Below, one piece after another: positions 12,698-25,867 of a stretch of DNA of 64,000 bases (its first letter is position 1; every line of letters begins with the position of its first letter). The position numbers and the translations under genes are program-made. Below the pieces are notes generated by a model. That model ran no database searches. It had not been told where the DNA came from and worked only from the letters and a program-made list of their open reading frames with translations. Source of the stretch: Onchidella celtica (taxonomy: Eukaryota > Mollusca > Gastropoda > Systellommatophora > Onchidiidae); the NCBI GenBank assembly GCA_963931925.1, contig OZ007579.1, forward strand, positions 46,045,882 to 46,109,881. The letters run 5' to 3'.

Positions 12698-14420
12698 AAT
12701 GTTAAACTGTCCCCACTGTCTGTGATGATAAAACGTCACTGCTTGAGCGAGTTTTCCTGAAAATATTCAGATTTACATTTTTGTTTCGTATTCATTCAGT
12801 AAGCAATTATTTTGTTAATAATAATTTCGTTGGTTTACCGATTCGCTTTCTATTTCTTAGAGATAATGTAATGATGTATTATTTACTGTTGATGCTTCTA
12901 GCCTTCAGAATGTTATGTGTTCCATAATTATGCTTTTAATTAATGTTGTGATTTCATTATTAAATTGGATTAGACAATGCTGAAATATATTTTGTGCAGA
13001 TGTTTCAATTAGGTGTTTGGTTTGATAAGTGGTGTTTCTCGAGAAAGGGTAGGACAGTGTGAAACTTAAAAATATCCCATCTGCAGACAAAAGATGTGTT
13101 GGATTTTCTAAATATTCGGCGATCTGAATGCTGTGGATGAAACTATCACCGCTTCAAGATACTGCCAATGATGAGGAGTTTGTTAAAGAAAATTGCGAAA
13201 TGGGATATAAAGTACACCTTGAATGTGGATGTAGTTATGCTGAAAAGACTGGAGGCCAAAAATCGATGGTGAAAAAAATACACAACAAAATTACTAGAGA
13301 CTGTTTATAAAAATGATCTCGTTTTTCTCTGCATTATGATTTGAATGATGAGTTTGTAAATAATGTTCACTTTAAAAAAAAGGAAAAAAGTGCGACCTAG
13401 TTTTCAGGATGGCATTGGATATGTCTATTTTCTTTCCCATCAGTGCGTTGTTCATATGGAATATTACTCTGACTGTCGTTTATAATTAGTGCTTTATGAA
13501 TGTTAATACGTCTGGTGTAATGGAAGAGACTCGAGAGCCTGTATACTTTTCACTGGAGGTTCTGGTTGTGCTGGTTTGCTGTCAGTCCGATTGAAATGTG
13601 AAATGTTTTCTTTGTATGTTTGTATAATGTATGTTTGGTTGGTTTCGTGAAGTTTTAATGTTGACTTATCTTTGGAATCAATGCGTATTGATGTATGGAT
13701 GTATACAATGTGGCATTTGACAGAGCTACTTATTAATTTTTGATGGTGTATATTGTGAGCACTGCTTGTGTCTATAGTGAGGTCCGCTCTGTACAATATA
13801 ATATTCTATTATGTGGTTGTGGTCTGTATGTGTGTATTTGTGCCTGTTGATTTAATATGTGCTTTTACTTTCCAAAATGGATCACGTTTTTTGTATCTTT
13901 TTATTCAGTTTTGTTTTGTACGGTATTTTTCACAAAAGTCTGGAGGACCAAATTCCAACATTTGTTTTAAATATCATATTATGGCATTTATAGTGGAAGT
14001 AGCTTACAATACATTTTTGTTTTATCGCAAGCTGTCTAATTTCGAGTACAGTGACAGACATTTAAAAGTAAATTTGCTTTATCGCAACCTGTCTAACACT
14101 TGAACCAACCGACCACTTGTTTATAACAACATACGATGTAATGTACAGTGGAACTCAGTTAAAGGCAATGTCGCTTTAAAGCAACCTGACAAGTAATAGA
14201 TCATAAAGTATCATAACACAACTCAATAATGATATCATAAAGAAGAAAATGCACAATCTAACATTCTTTTATTCTGAACCAGTTATAAGATCGCTGTATT
14301 TAGAGTGCCTCAGGGTAACAGACTTTATTTATTACTTAGTTAATTATTATCATCCTAGTGTGAATCCATTTACTTAATTCTACATTAAATCGTGTGTAAT
14401 GTCTGTTTCACTATTTCTAT
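12698..14420. other. Gene-less AT-rich stretch
   Basis: AT-rich; open frames such as 13503-13796 (-) and 13768-14103 (+) have no recognisable domain. Nothing further seen. Confidence 0.45.
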
Positions 14421-14623
14421 AATGATTTTGTCCCTGAAAGAACCAGGAAAATGTGTATTCCTTGTAGAAGTATTATCGTTCTCTGACAAGGACTGGGTTT
14501 CCCTCTGGGGCTATATTTAGAATACTCGGATAAGTCGAATTTCCTGTGAATAGTGCATAGTGTTTGATATTGTGTATGTATCCGAATTGCCACAGCATTC
14601 CATATTCCAAACTATTTAAACTA
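14421..14623 (+). repeat. Dispersed ~203-bp repeat, copy 2
   Basis: Second copy of the unit at 10195-10397. Confidence 0.65.
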
Positions 14624-14794
14624 TTTACAACGGTGGGACTGTTTTCGGCAATCCAGCCGAATTGAGTTTGGTTTACGTACCGAAATTCTAGGAAAAGTGA
14701 ACGGGTTAAGATGATAAATACATTTGGTCCGTCGGCTACATGATATTTTCTTTGGCATTTCGCCATGATAACTGTTGCACGTAAATTGGCCACA

Positions 14795-15410
14795 AATTAT
14801 AAGATAAGAACAAGATTAAATGAGAATAAAATTAAATCACACAAGACAAGATCGGATAAGATAAGATTAGCTGAGATAAGATTACATGAGACTGGCTACG
14901 ATAAGCTAAGATAAGATCAGATCAGATAAGCTGAGATTAGGTATGATTAGATAAACTAGGATATGATAAGACTGAACTAGACAGGCTTAGGCAAGATATG
15001 CTAAGAGTACATAGATAAGATTGACTGAGATTGACTCATATTTTCAAGTCCCTGGTCCTATTGGGGGGTAGGATCGAGTACCTAGTCTTCTCGGATAAGG
15101 ACGAAAAAATTCGGAGGGCCCGTGTGCACGCTGCGCACATTAAAGATACCTTGGCAGTTGGAAATCGTAAAGAGCAGGCCGAAAGGCCGCTGCCCGGGTA
15201 AAATTGAAATTAATAGATTAAAATTTATCCATATCATCTCCCGCCCCCCCCCCCCCCCGCCAGAACAAGAAATAATAAAACAAGTAAAGTGAGGTGTAAA
15301 TGCCAGGGGCAGCGAACCTCCTAAAATAAAGACCTCAAATCAAGATTGACTGAGATCGGAGTAGATTTGATAAGATTAGATAAGATAAGACAAGATAGAA
15401 TCACAATTCA
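14795..15410. repeat. Decayed (GATAA)n satellite interrupted by a SINE
   Basis: Variants of AGATAAGATAAG, AGATTAG and AGATCAG run from about 14795 to 15031 and resume after the SINE at 15342-15400. The SINE inserted into the array and duplicated 15 bp of it. Confidence 0.75.
15032..15341 (+). mobile_element. SINE (copy 2), 5' truncated, with target duplication
   Basis: Starts inside the body at TTTTCAAGTCCCTGGTC, lacks the tRNA-like head and ends in the family's 3' terminus CCTCCTAAAATAAAGACCTC. An exact 15-bp direct repeat, AAGATTGACTGAGAT, flanks it (15017-15031 and 15342-15356). Truncation together with a target duplication is the signature of LINE-driven retroposition. Confidence 0.85.
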
Positions 15411-15769
15411 ATTTCGCAGATCGCTTAAGAGAGCATACATGAGTACGTCGATTATTTGGCTCCAATAGGCCTTACTTGCATATAAACGGGTTGTAATTAA
15501 AGCAATTGCTCATTTTGTTCGCTCCAAAATCAAAATTTTTGCTGTAAGTGAATTAGAAATATGTATGATTATTACAGGTTTTCGGTGGGTTTCTTTGTTT
15601 TTTAATGTAGGCATTATTAAACCAATGTCTGTTCAACGCCGGTCTTGCCAGTGTGAGAGTTACGCCGTGTTTAGTAGTAAAGTATTACAAAATCCTTGTT
15701 TCTCCCTGACGCTGTTTGCTTACAACTGGTACCAGCAACAGTTCTGTATGAGAGAGAAGAAGACAGGAG

Positions 15770-16045
15770 GGAGACAGTGAGATAGAGAGAGAGAAGGACA
15801 ACAGAGAGAGACAGACAGACCGACAGACGGAAAGAGAGAGAGAGACAGAGCGGGGGAGAGAGAGAGTGAGATAGACCGATAGAGAAATAGAGAGACACAG
15901 ACACACAGACTGAATGAAAGAGAGAGACTGACGGATAGACAAAGGGGGAAAGAGAGAGAAAGAAGGGGGAGGAGCGAGGCAGGCACAGACAGATGGAAAG
16001 AGAGAGAGCAAGGATGAGAGAGAGAGAGGAAGAAAGTAAAAAAGA
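15770..16045. repeat. Degenerate (GA)n/(GACA)n polypurine satellite
   Basis: GAGAGA with ACAGACAGAC interruptions. The long open frames across it on the minus strand (Ser/Leu/Cys repeats) are repeat artefacts. Confidence 0.85.
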
Positions 16046-19000
16046 GAGAGCCCGGCTCCGCACTCCGGCCTCACCCATTGACACTCTGATCTGTCACACT
16101 GGCTCTGAGCCACTGAAGATCCCATTGCGCGCCGTGATCCACTTGTGTATCACGTGTTGATGCTGACCTTTTGCACATTTCACAGTGACGCCAAGCAGAG
16201 GCGCCGCCACCGTCCACCAAGGAACGTGAATCCCGAAAAGAGATATAAAACAGGTTACACTGTGTAATCCCCCGTGACATGAAAAAGTTGACCTCTTTGC
16301 TCTCGCGGAATTCCCAGAAATCCAGTGCATTCTTTAACACTGACACACAATTTGGTGTCACGCTTTCAGCCATCCTAATAGCGAAATGTAATGATTTTGA
16401 GCTCACCTCTGTGGGCTTTTTCTAGAGCCCCTCTTATCTCCACCCCCCCCCCCCACCCCCAAACCAGTCTCTACCTCGATGACATAGACATCGTACGTGC
16501 ATCTTTTCTTCAGAACAATAATTCTCAAAAAGGAGACATTTGGCACCTGGGTACGAATTTCAAATCTAAGGTGAAGAATTTTAGCCATAACGGGAACAGG
16601 AGAGGAATTTCAGTCACGGGAGGAACCCCATACTGGGAAAAAAAAAATTGGCATTTATTCAAATAGAAATTTTCTGAAGCGTTGAAGTAAAGTAACTTTT
16701 TTTAAATTATTTTATTGCAGTTAATAAAGTCATATTTTTAGTTTCATAAACTGTTTCAATATTTGCCGCTGGAAAGATATGGTGAAAAAAGAATCATTAC
16801 ATGACAATTCATATTGGATGAGGAACTGAGGGAACCTGGGCTCGCAAAGGGAGGAATGTTGCCCAGGATTCTGAAAACCATTGCTCCAGGTGAACACATG
16901 GCCAGGACTTCCGGCCATTTCACACTTGTCAGTGTTTTGCCTGGCAGCTGTGACGTACTCCCCAAATCTGGCAACACTCTACGTCACTGACTATGCCCGG
17001 GAGTAATTAACACTGGTTTCCTGTTGCGCGGGCATTTGGGGGCTGAAGTCATTCTGACCCATGCATGAACTTTTTTGGCTGAAATGAAGTCATACTAAAC
17101 TGTGCATGAACATCTGCTACGGGAACCGTTCATTCTTTTTTGTCTGACCCTGGCTATAATTATCATTATCATAAGGCCCAAAAGACTGACTGGACATCGT
17201 GTACAATCATACACATTTTCACTGGACCGGCCGTCTCTGTGGCGGAACTTGAGATATTAACAACACGGTTAATAACCACATATCGTATTATTGCACTGTG
17301 ACGGTGTGGTAACCATCACGTGGGAGTAGGTTGGGCCACGTGCCCTGGGCACTACAAATGGGCTAGATATTCTTGTACTGCAGGAACAACTCAGCCAGAA
17401 TTTCTAACAGCTCGTAAATGTCGTCATTTTTGAGATCATCGTTGTTTTTTTTTGTTGTTGTTTTATTCCATTTGCCGTGGGTGCCATCAAGTCTAGTTGC
17501 GCCTCTGCTCGCCGTAACTTACCACGCCCTCCTCAAAATGGATATCAACATTAATATGAATGGAATAATGATTACAGTTTGATTCACATAATGACTAACT
17601 TGCCTTCCATTTTTAATGCTTAATTATTTCAAACATCCCAAGTGCGAGATCTAGATTTTTTATTTTTATGTGACCATTATCACACGATCCATAGACTGAC
17701 TGGACATCGTGTATAATTATATACACTCCAACTTGACCAATCATACGCGCTTGAGAACAATATGGGACCATCAGGTGCTGTGAGCGACAATTATTTACCC
17801 TGTCTTCATTATAAGGCACTTTTTTTTCAGAGGGGTATGCAAGTTTATCGAGTACACCAATTGACCGGACAAAACGAGTACTGTTGCCCGAAGTAATCGA
17901 TTTAATTATCATAATAATGCTGTTATTTGGCGAGCGATGCAGACAAATCTGGCCATTCATGACGTCCATCGATCTTGTCATGAGTTCCTATTGTCCAGGC
18001 TGTGGTTCTGACTTCGATGTAGATAAGATAAATATTCATTGTCTATCCCCGCCACCAGTCAATTCAAATTTGTTCTAAAGCAAATATAAGAAGTCGGAAA
18101 TCAAAAAGTGCAAAGTGTGAATTTTATACTTCTGAGAAAAATGACAGTTATGTGCTGTGCTTAGTTGAAGTAAGTCAGGCTAGTTCGATTTTCACCTGCA
18201 CATTTTGAAGCCACGGGTAGTATTAAAAATTGACTTCCTGAAAGGCCAAAGAAAACTGAATCGTTGAAATTATTATTTAGGACGTTTTGATTTTCGAGTC
18301 CTCATTTACACACAGTAAAGGCAAAAATTATACTAGAAGTGTCTTTCTTTACCGCACACAAAAAAAATGGATACAATTCTTTGAACATTACTTTGAAGTT
18401 TTACATTTACTTGCATTCTATAGTATACGAGGCAGCGTGGATGTCTGTTTTATTGCATTTCCATCTCGGCAAAACTTGGCTCTGTATCTACCTTGGTCGA
18501 AAACGCAGAAATTCTCAGAATGATGATAAAGATCCCATACACATGTAATCCATAATTAACAGAATCTTGAAATGTTAAAGAATTAATGCCTCAGAAAGTT
18601 GTGCAATCTGGGTTATAGAAGATCTCATCTCAAGTGAGAACTTGTTGCAAGACACGACATAATCATTTCATGCTTTTTAACCGTAGGATTCGATAAAACG
18701 GTTTCTCTTTGTGGAACCATCCAACGCGTCATATCGCTCGAGGACAGATATTTATACAGCGATTACCCCTAATGTATAATGATTCTTTATTACCCAAAAA
18801 ATCCATACCTCTGGTCACGATACGATGGACGATATCATTTCAATACGGCAGTCGAAAACATGGTAATCGTTGGCGGGCAAATAGCGTTTTGATTAGACAA
18901 ATAACAAATATTGGCATGAAAATGACACCGGGGAAGAAGAAGAAGAAATATAACGAGATGTATTTTCCGGGAAGGCCGACAATGAGAGGACAGACGACAT

Positions 19001-19355
19001 AATTGCTAGGTATTTATCTCTCCTTAGCACGGAGAATTAATTTGTCATTAAGTGGAACAGCCCACGTAGAACGTGAGACATTAAAAGGGCCAATTGATCT
19101 TAAATGTGGCGTGGTGTCGAGCCGACAAGTGTTCCAGCGTATTTGCTCGCACAGTTGAGAGCTCTTGTTCAAGACAACTTTCTGTTCACATGCAGATGTA
19201 CAGACATGGCTTGTCTTCCACTGACAAAACCCGGTATGTGTGAAAACTAAATTTTTGAACAAAAATTCGAAAGTTCCATTCTGTGACAAGCGGGATTAAC
19301 CGGCTTTCGTTTAAGCAGCTGTGAAGGCTTTTCCATTACTTTCTTTCTTCCTATA
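16046..19355. other. Gene-less stretch
   Basis: No gene recognised. A short direct duplication occurs (GACTGACTGGACATCGTGTA at about 17188 and 17694). C-run at 16443. Open frames are short and featureless. Confidence 0.45.
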
Positions 19356-19649
19356 GACCCTTTTCACTTCCGCGTTACAGTTGTTTGCGGGGAGCCGCAC
19401 GGCTTCGAAAAGCACCGTGTAGGGCAAAAACCTCAACTTGCCTTATTGATGGCATCTGAATATGTGCACAGTCTAAGCAAAGATGCATTTTTATGCCAGA
19501 ACCAGTACGTAACGGGTTTGTCCAGTTGGATGCCCAACAAGAGGATGGCATCATTCGACTGTTGTCCACCGCTTCCGCCCTACAAGTGGGGCACGCCGCC
19601 ATTTTGTTTGCAAATCACGTGATATGGAGAACGGTAGATGAAAAGGGTC
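19356..19649. mobile_element. 294-bp MITE, GACCCTTTTCA TIRs (copy 1)
   Basis: Ends GACCCTTTTCAC and TGAAAAGGGTC are inverted repeats flanked by TA on both sides. A full-length relative lies at 53247-53541 with about 90% identity by eye. Internal sequence includes GGAAGCCGCAC-like and GGGGCACGCCGCCATTTTG stretches; both copies have a 75-codon open frame on the minus strand with conserved cysteines, but no known domain and no evidence that it is expressed. Confidence 0.75.
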
Positions 19650-19685
19650 TATTACGCGTTGTTTCATATACAGTATATTAATAAT

Positions 19686-21062
19686 AATAATAATAATAAT
19701 AGTTCGTCCATCAGGTATGATGATGACCTTAACAACACCAGAGGAATAATGAACAGAAATTGTTGAGAATTTCAACACATGGACAATAAAGAGAACTAAA
19801 GGACACAGAGGACAGAATGGAAAGACTGTTCTTTCATGACTTATGGCTTCTCATGTGACTGATAAGTCCTATTTTTGCCCTGCAGACCCTTCCGCATAAA
19901 TGACAAGAGTGCTCCGTTGGTTCAGTACCACTGGGCCTTTTCTTGCGCCGTTCTCTTTTTTTGATAGCCTGCTGGACTCTGTCAGCTTCCCATGCTTTGC
20001 TGCCTCTGGTAAGGGCCGCCCTCCAATTTGCACGATCAAGCGAGAGCTTTTCCCACTCACTCACATCAATGGCAAAGGCCTTCAGTGATTGCTTGAGAGT
20101 GTCTTTGTAACGTCTCTTTGGGGCCCCAACATTCCTCGTTCCATTGGAGAGCTCAGAGAAGAAGATTTGCTTAGGGAGTCTGGAGTCGGGCATTCTGACA
20201 ACATGTCCTGCCCAACGTAGCTGAATTTTTTTCAGGTGGCAGAAGATGCTCAATTCCTTGGCACGATTGAGGACCTCAGTGTCTGGAATTTTATCCTGCC
20301 ATTTGATCCTTAGGATCTTTCTAAGGCAGGCCAGATGAAAGTGATTTAGCTTTCTGGCATGCGATTGGTACACTGTCCAGGTTTCAGCCCCATAGAGTAG
20401 GGTGGGAAGGACCACAGCATTGTACACTTTCAGCTTAGTGTCTGTGCGAATGCCGGCAACATCCCACACTCTCTTTCGAAGCCTGCCAAATGCAGAGCTG
20501 GCTTTGCTGATTCTTGAGAGAATTTCAGTATCAACACGAGCCGCGGAAGACAGTGTACTGCCAAGATAGGTGAAGTTCTCAGACACCTTCAGAAGACTGT
20601 CATGGACTTTGATATTTGGGGTCACAGGATACTTGTCGTCTGGAGTAGGCTGATGGAGCACTTCCGTCTTCTTTGTGCTTATTGTGAGGCCAAAGTTGTC
20701 ACAGGCACTAGAGAACTTATCAACACAGTTTTGCATGCTATCCTTATCGTGTGCCAGAAGTGCACAATCATCAGCAAATAGTAGGTCACAGACTTGAGTA
20801 CTTTTGGTTTTGGTTTTTGCCTGAAGTCTCCTGAGGTTGAATAGACTGCCATCAGTTCGGTACTTGATGCTTACCCCTTGAGGAGGAGAGCTAAAGGCTT
20901 CTTGTAGCATTGCAGAGAACATGATGCTGAACAGAGTTGAGGCTAAGACACAACCCTGTTTTACCCCATTTGTGACAGCAAAGGGCTCTGAAACACTGCC
21001 GTTGCTTTTGACTGCAGCTTGCATACCATCATGAAACTGGCGCACTATTGTGATGAATTCGG
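19686..21062 (-). mobile_element. 5'-truncated non-LTR retrotransposon (LINE)
   Basis: Minus-strand LINE 3' half: the RT-encoding frame (see 19834-21045), a 3' UTR of about 135 bp ending near GATGGACGAACTATTATT, and an (ATT)n tail at about 19680-19700. The 5' edge is at about 21062, where the coding frame is still open, so it is truncated. Immediately upstream lies a short GGGTATTCATATA duplication and then the Tigger-like element. Clade not determined. Confidence 0.85.
19834..21045 (-). pseudogene. LINE reverse transcriptase, C-terminal ~400 residues, with C2H2 finger
   Basis: The open frame starts inside the RT domain; coding similarity continues a few codons upstream of the first Met to the truncation point. 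RT signatures, in order: NGVKQGCVLA (residues about 26-35), the catalytic FADDCALLAH (about 90), FTYLGSTLS (about 158), LLYGAETW (about 217) and a thumb/C-terminal region with LRWAGHVVRM (about 282). A C2H2-type finger, CHLCGRVC-x9-HMRSH, ends the protein. In living elements this enzyme primes reverse transcription at a nicked target. The endonuclease and the first RT motifs are missing, so this copy cannot move by itself. The frame has no stop or frameshift, so the insertion is fairly young. Confidence 0.9.
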
Positions 21063-21093
21063 GTATTCATATATATATTCGGGTATTCATATA

Positions 21094-21783
21094 CAGTAGT
21101 CTCCGCCTAATAACCCGCCTCTTGGGTGACAAAGAAAACGGGCTATTAGGCGGAGCGGGTTATTAGGCGAATTATCAAGGGAGATAACCTCATACAAAAA
21201 GATGTGACCACCCTCGATTAAATCGACCTGATTGGTTGAAAATCATTGAAGCCCACCTATCACAATGCTGCATACACGTGCCCTTTGTGTATAGCCGTGA
21301 TGCGGAGTGTTTGTTCTTGCATCATTTATTCACCACCCGCCCCACACTGCTCTCACGGTCAGTCTTTATCTTTTCTTTCTCTTTCAATTGCATAACACCT
21401 GGCGCCACATAGCCAGGCGAGTCGACGGCGGTGTGCGGCGCTGTTTATGACAGTGCCGGTGCTTACGTCATTTAGATGACCATATGTTCGCACAGTCTCT
21501 GCCGGCTATTGTGCCTACAGCAGTGGGTAAAGTTTTATTGATGTGCGAGTCGATTGGCAAGCTGAGACGGGCTCAGCGACATTTATTGTGCGGTGATTTC
21601 TTGAAATTGTTTGATTTTTGTAGCACGGCGCAGGTCAGAAGACCGGGTTATTAGCCGAAGTTCCAGTTGTGGAGCGGGTTATTAGAGGGGTAAAATACAT
21701 AGTGAAAATTCGGTTTCACACAATGAGCGGGTTATTAGGCGAAGCGGGCTAATAGGCGGTGGGTTATTAGGCGGAGACTACTG
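21094..21783. mobile_element. Non-autonomous pogo/Tigger-like DNA transposon, 690 bp
   Basis: Perfect inverted ends CAGTAGTCTCCGCCTAATAA and its complement at 21764-21783 are flanked by TA (21092-21093 and 21784-21785). The CAGTAGTC start plus TA duplication is typical of pogo/Tigger elements. The module GCGGGTTATTAGGCG recurs several times inside both ends (about 21154, 21642, 21676, 21727, 21760). No transposase frame. Confidence 0.85.
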
Positions 21784-21785
21784 TA

Positions 21786-24170
21786 ATATGACGTCACAGA
21801 AATTGAGCTCCTGAGAATGTCTGAATTATTTTCATCCAAAATGGCACGGGGCATTCCATAACGGTCTGTATGTCGATTTTGATGAAGAAGTTCAAACTTG
21901 CCAATACATTTAAGGGATGGCATGTAATAATGGAGGGTGGGTCTGGGGAACAAAGAATGTCTCTACAGAAGGCGTTCAAACACTAGACACAAAATTTGAA
22001 GATGCGTGGGACAGAATGGGAAACTCATATCCAACCAAAATCTAAGCTGTTCAGTTGTTCATCTGAAATCAATCCATGGGTCCCCTTAAAATGACAAGGT
22101 CTCAACTCCCTTCAGACAACTCTTGAGAAATCGATGATTAAAAGTTTCACGTGGCTCATAGCTTTCACAAATACGACTTTTTTTTTTGCTTTTGGTAAGA
22201 CTTACAAATTACACACCGAACCCGCTTGATACTTTTACACACAATGGAGAAGTCCTATAGAAGTAGATCTCGTGTTTAGTATGTAACTCAGTTCAGCTAA
22301 AACGTGGAGATAAAACCTTTAAAGGGGACGCATGACTGATAAAGGTGCCATTTCCCCCCCCCCCCCAATCTCAAACCAACCTCACCCCGCCCCACTTCGG
22401 CCTTTGAGACTTTTTTATCAGCTTGAGAAACTGGATCATACTTTTTCAAAAAATATCACGAAACATTCCAATTGTCATTATAATCGCCCACCTTCGGCCT
22501 ATTATGACAGACTTTGCTGACAAACAGGAACGGAATACTATACAATATCTGACATAATCGCCCTGCTGTCTTGGAATAGCATTTCCTGTTATTATGACAT
22601 CGGACGGTGACGATCATCGATCACCCCCGCCGTGTTAGTTCGCTTTACACACAATAACCTTGACAGCATTCATTATTTATGTTTTCTCCCTCAGTCCCAG
22701 AACACCACGACCGCGCCAATCAATCAAAACAGCCCAATAACTCCCCATGGGATTGAAAGAAAACTGTTAGAACTCAGAAGAAAAAGATGACATATCGTTT
22801 CGTACCAAGAGATTCAGGGCTCGTTGTCTTGATACTACGCTGAGTCTGCCAAATCTGTCACGGGTACGCAGTGAATTTAACATAACCAAAAAAATACACT
22901 CACTCCCTCACTTCCTCTCGTTTCCTTCCCCTCTACATCTCCCCCTGCCCCCCCCCTCCCCCCCCCCTTTTTTTTGGGTAAAATTGTTCAACCGATGCAC
23001 TAGCAATGGATCTCACGAGAGACATAATTATTACATAACGTCAAATCTGCTTAACCCCCCTCGCCTCGTTCATAATCGTAAATATTAATTTCTTTCTTTT
23101 TTCTTTTTTTTTTTTACTGGGCTCTGAGACAGCGCCGTGATCCCCGAAGAGTCATTCCCTCCAGCAGAATCATTCCGTCGCCACGCGATCCCGATTGAGT
23201 AATGCCCCCTGAGGGAGTTGTTAGTTCAATGCTCAGAGTGGCCTCCCCTTTCGTGCGATTCCGAGAAAAATATTTTCGGAGAATCCCTTACTTTACACCT
23301 GCTCTTGCCGAGTTGGGCGTTTTATTAATTTCGCTTCAACGTTTTCTTGTAGGATCCGGGCAAAACGAGACTGAATGATATTTCTCTTCTTCTTTTTCTT
23401 CTTCTGTGATCTTTGTGTCAGTCATCACCAGATAAGAAGCCCAGTGGCCTGTATGAATTTGATGCCGTGAGTTCAAGTTCCCCTGTGATCCCATATAGTT
23501 TTGTCTTAAGCCCCCCCCCCCCTGTCCCTGCTTCTTATTTCACATAATAAACCATTCATAGATTCTATGGTTTACTGCATCGGGCAAACATTTATGACCC
23601 ATCTAATCAAAACTATGATTAAGTCGAACTTGGTCATATTATGGTGCCTCGACGTAGGGTGAGGTGTTGAGGTGTGATTGCTCTGTTAGTGCTCAAAAAA
23701 GGGAGAGTGAAGGTGAAAAAGAGTAAACAAGTAACTTGGAACGGGTTCTTACCCCCTGATCTTTTGTTAAGGCATTGGTCGCCTTGCCAAGAAGAAAACC
23801 AACTCGTTTAGCAAATTGGTCAAATGGAGTCGGATTTAACTCATTTGTGGATTTATTCAGTAAAACACTTGACTGTGCACACATGCAGAGGAGAATTCTG
23901 AGAAATCAGAAGTGATCAAATTTTCAGTTTGCACTGAAATCCTATCGGTCAACACAAATTATTCGTTTTTCTATCTCGCCTTCTGCATTGTGATAGCGGG
24001 TTTGGGAGACTGGGTTATATTACTTATTAATTTGCTTCCTTGAATTCCTTTCCCCCACTGCAACCTAAACTTTCTTCCTATCCCTCGGTCTGTGATATAA
24101 TATTGTAAATGAATTTTTTCCATATAAACTTTAACCCTATTTTTACATTCGGCTGGGGGATGTTGTGATA
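21786..24170. other. Gene-less stretch
   Basis: No gene recognised. C-runs at 22353, 22949-22967 and 23512-23522. Confidence 0.45.
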
Positions 24171-24375
24171 AAAAGAGTGAGTGTTTGGGGTCTGATAGAC
24201 CCTGAGTGTATAATGGTGTCAAGATTAGAAGCGCATTGAGGCAAGACTGCTTTGTCTCGTTTGTGACTCAGATAAAAGAGTGAATGTTTGGGGTCTGATA
24301 GACCCTGGGTGTAAAATAGGGTCAAGATTAGAAGCGCATTGAGGCGACTGCTTTGTGTCGGTTGTGGCTCAGACT
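24171..24375. repeat. Tandem duplication, period 103
   Basis: Two copies (24171-24273 and 24274-24375) share GGGGTCTGATAGACCCTG and GATTAGAAGCGCATTGAGGC with a few substitutions. Confidence 0.8.
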
Positions 24376-24454
24376 TGAAGACCCTTCAACCAGAGAGACA
24401 GACACATGTTTCAGTTTTATTAGCTGTACGAGGTCCAGTTCAACTCAGCTGTGC

Positions 24455-24512
24455 CGTACTGACGTGCCGTTAAACCCAAACTCGAACTCGAACTCAAACC
24501 CCAAACTCCACT
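24455..24512 (+). mobile_element. Retroposon 3' end with (CGAACT)n tail
   Basis: TGACGTGCCGTTAAACCCAA is followed by ACTCGA hexamers. The GCCGTTAAA core resembles the tails at 2465 and 62600. Body not recognised. Confidence 0.4.
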
Positions 24513-25346
24513 GTCCATAAAACCGAGGCAAGACAGAACTGTCTCAGTGCGATATATGAGTCTAAGCGCGGTAAAGAGTCATGAAACACCTACTGCTGGA
24601 GTGCTCTTTACTGGTGGTAACGCGTGGCTATTTGAGAATCCTTATCGTGAATGTGGACAAAGATAATAATATAATGATATCACTGGTTCTATCATGAAAC
24701 CGTGTAACTGGAAAGGAACCCACCCAACCAGCATCACTACGTCAATCCGACGCAGATTTCTGTCAGATTGGTGGAACTACCATAGGGGCAGGTTCCCAAC
24801 ATCAAACCGACCTCGGTCCAATGTTGTAATCAGCCCATCTACCTAGGAACGATGTCGTTCCTATGCCCAGACTTTTCGTCAGTCCCACATGTCAGATAAC
24901 AGTGAGATCACTGGCTGTGTAATTTTACGACCGAAAAAACAAATTATATTTCCATGAAATGAATTCCTTATCTTAAATACATTTTACTTGCGTCATCAGC
25001 ATTTGATCTTTAATGTGTGACACGTCTCTTTATGTAACAAGGAAAGAGATCAAATTATTTCAAGGATTTCATAGAATAAATGAGGTGCTTGGAATTAGTA
25101 GGGTCTAAGTGTCATTTGCACTTAGATCTCTTGTAAGTCTCAGCCCCTTTAATAAGCTGAAGCGATTAGAATTACAAGGGATCTGAGTGTCAGTGTTGTC
25201 ATCTGCAACTGTGAGAATGTGCTGGTGCGGTTTCATGAGAGAGCCAGTGATATCTTCTCTTGGCTGTGAATCATTGATTTGTCACGACTCTCGTATTATG
25301 TAACTGTCTTCACTTCCCCCTGTCATTTTGCGATAGGATGCTGTTA

Positions 25347-25441
25347 AGGGACCGTGGTGTTTTACACAGTAAGGAAAAGATGAGCACTGAACACAGCTCG
25401 ATATTTTCTCTATTCAGCTCTGTAATTACACTACGGTCCCC
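25347..25441. mobile_element. ~95-bp MITE, GGGACCGT TIRs (copy 1)
   Basis: Ends AGGGACCGTGGT and CTACGGTCCCC are flanked by TA. Family members lie at 35874-35968, 42481-42576 and 42615-42710. Confidence 0.7.
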
Positions 25442-25686
25442 TACCAACATCCCAATAATACTGTAAACCTCATCATGCTTTAACTCTGTAACTTATTGAT
25501 GTTTTGTGTAATATTATTACTGTAATACTTAAATTATTATGGTCGATGTGTGGTATATTATAAAACTCATTAAAACTGTTTGTTCATTATTATGCCTGTT
25601 ACAAGTGAACCGTTCTATTTCAAGATGGCGTTCTGATTTTGGAACTGTTGAGAATATCAGGCTCCTGTCTTTAGGTAATCTTTAAG

Positions 25687-25867
25687 CAGAGGCGGACCTA
25701 CATTTTTTGGGACCCTGAACCTTGAACTGTTATGGGGCTCCTTTGCAACCAGCAACACTAGGGCAAAATCAAGAGTCCACTCATTAAAAAAAGTTTCTTC
25801 GGGGTCCCTACCAGATCAGGGACCCGAAAGCTTAAGCCTCATTCATCTCGTCGTAGATCCGCCACTG
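25687..25867. mobile_element. hAT-type MITE, CAGAGGCGGACCTAC ends
   Basis: The left end CAGAGGCGGACCTAC and the right end GTAGATCCGCCACTG are imperfect inverted repeats of the type seen in hAT elements. The flanks TCTTTAAG and TCTTTGGA could be a decayed 8-bp target duplication. Non-coding. Confidence 0.65.

Noticed and set aside
15671-16125. Frames of 137-146 codons rich in Ser/Leu
   Set aside because: They overlap the (GA)n tract.
19375-19602. Cys-containing 75-codon frame shared with 53266-53493 as a small gene
   Set aside because: It lies inside both copies of a MITE with inverted ends, so conservation comes from shared transposon ancestry.
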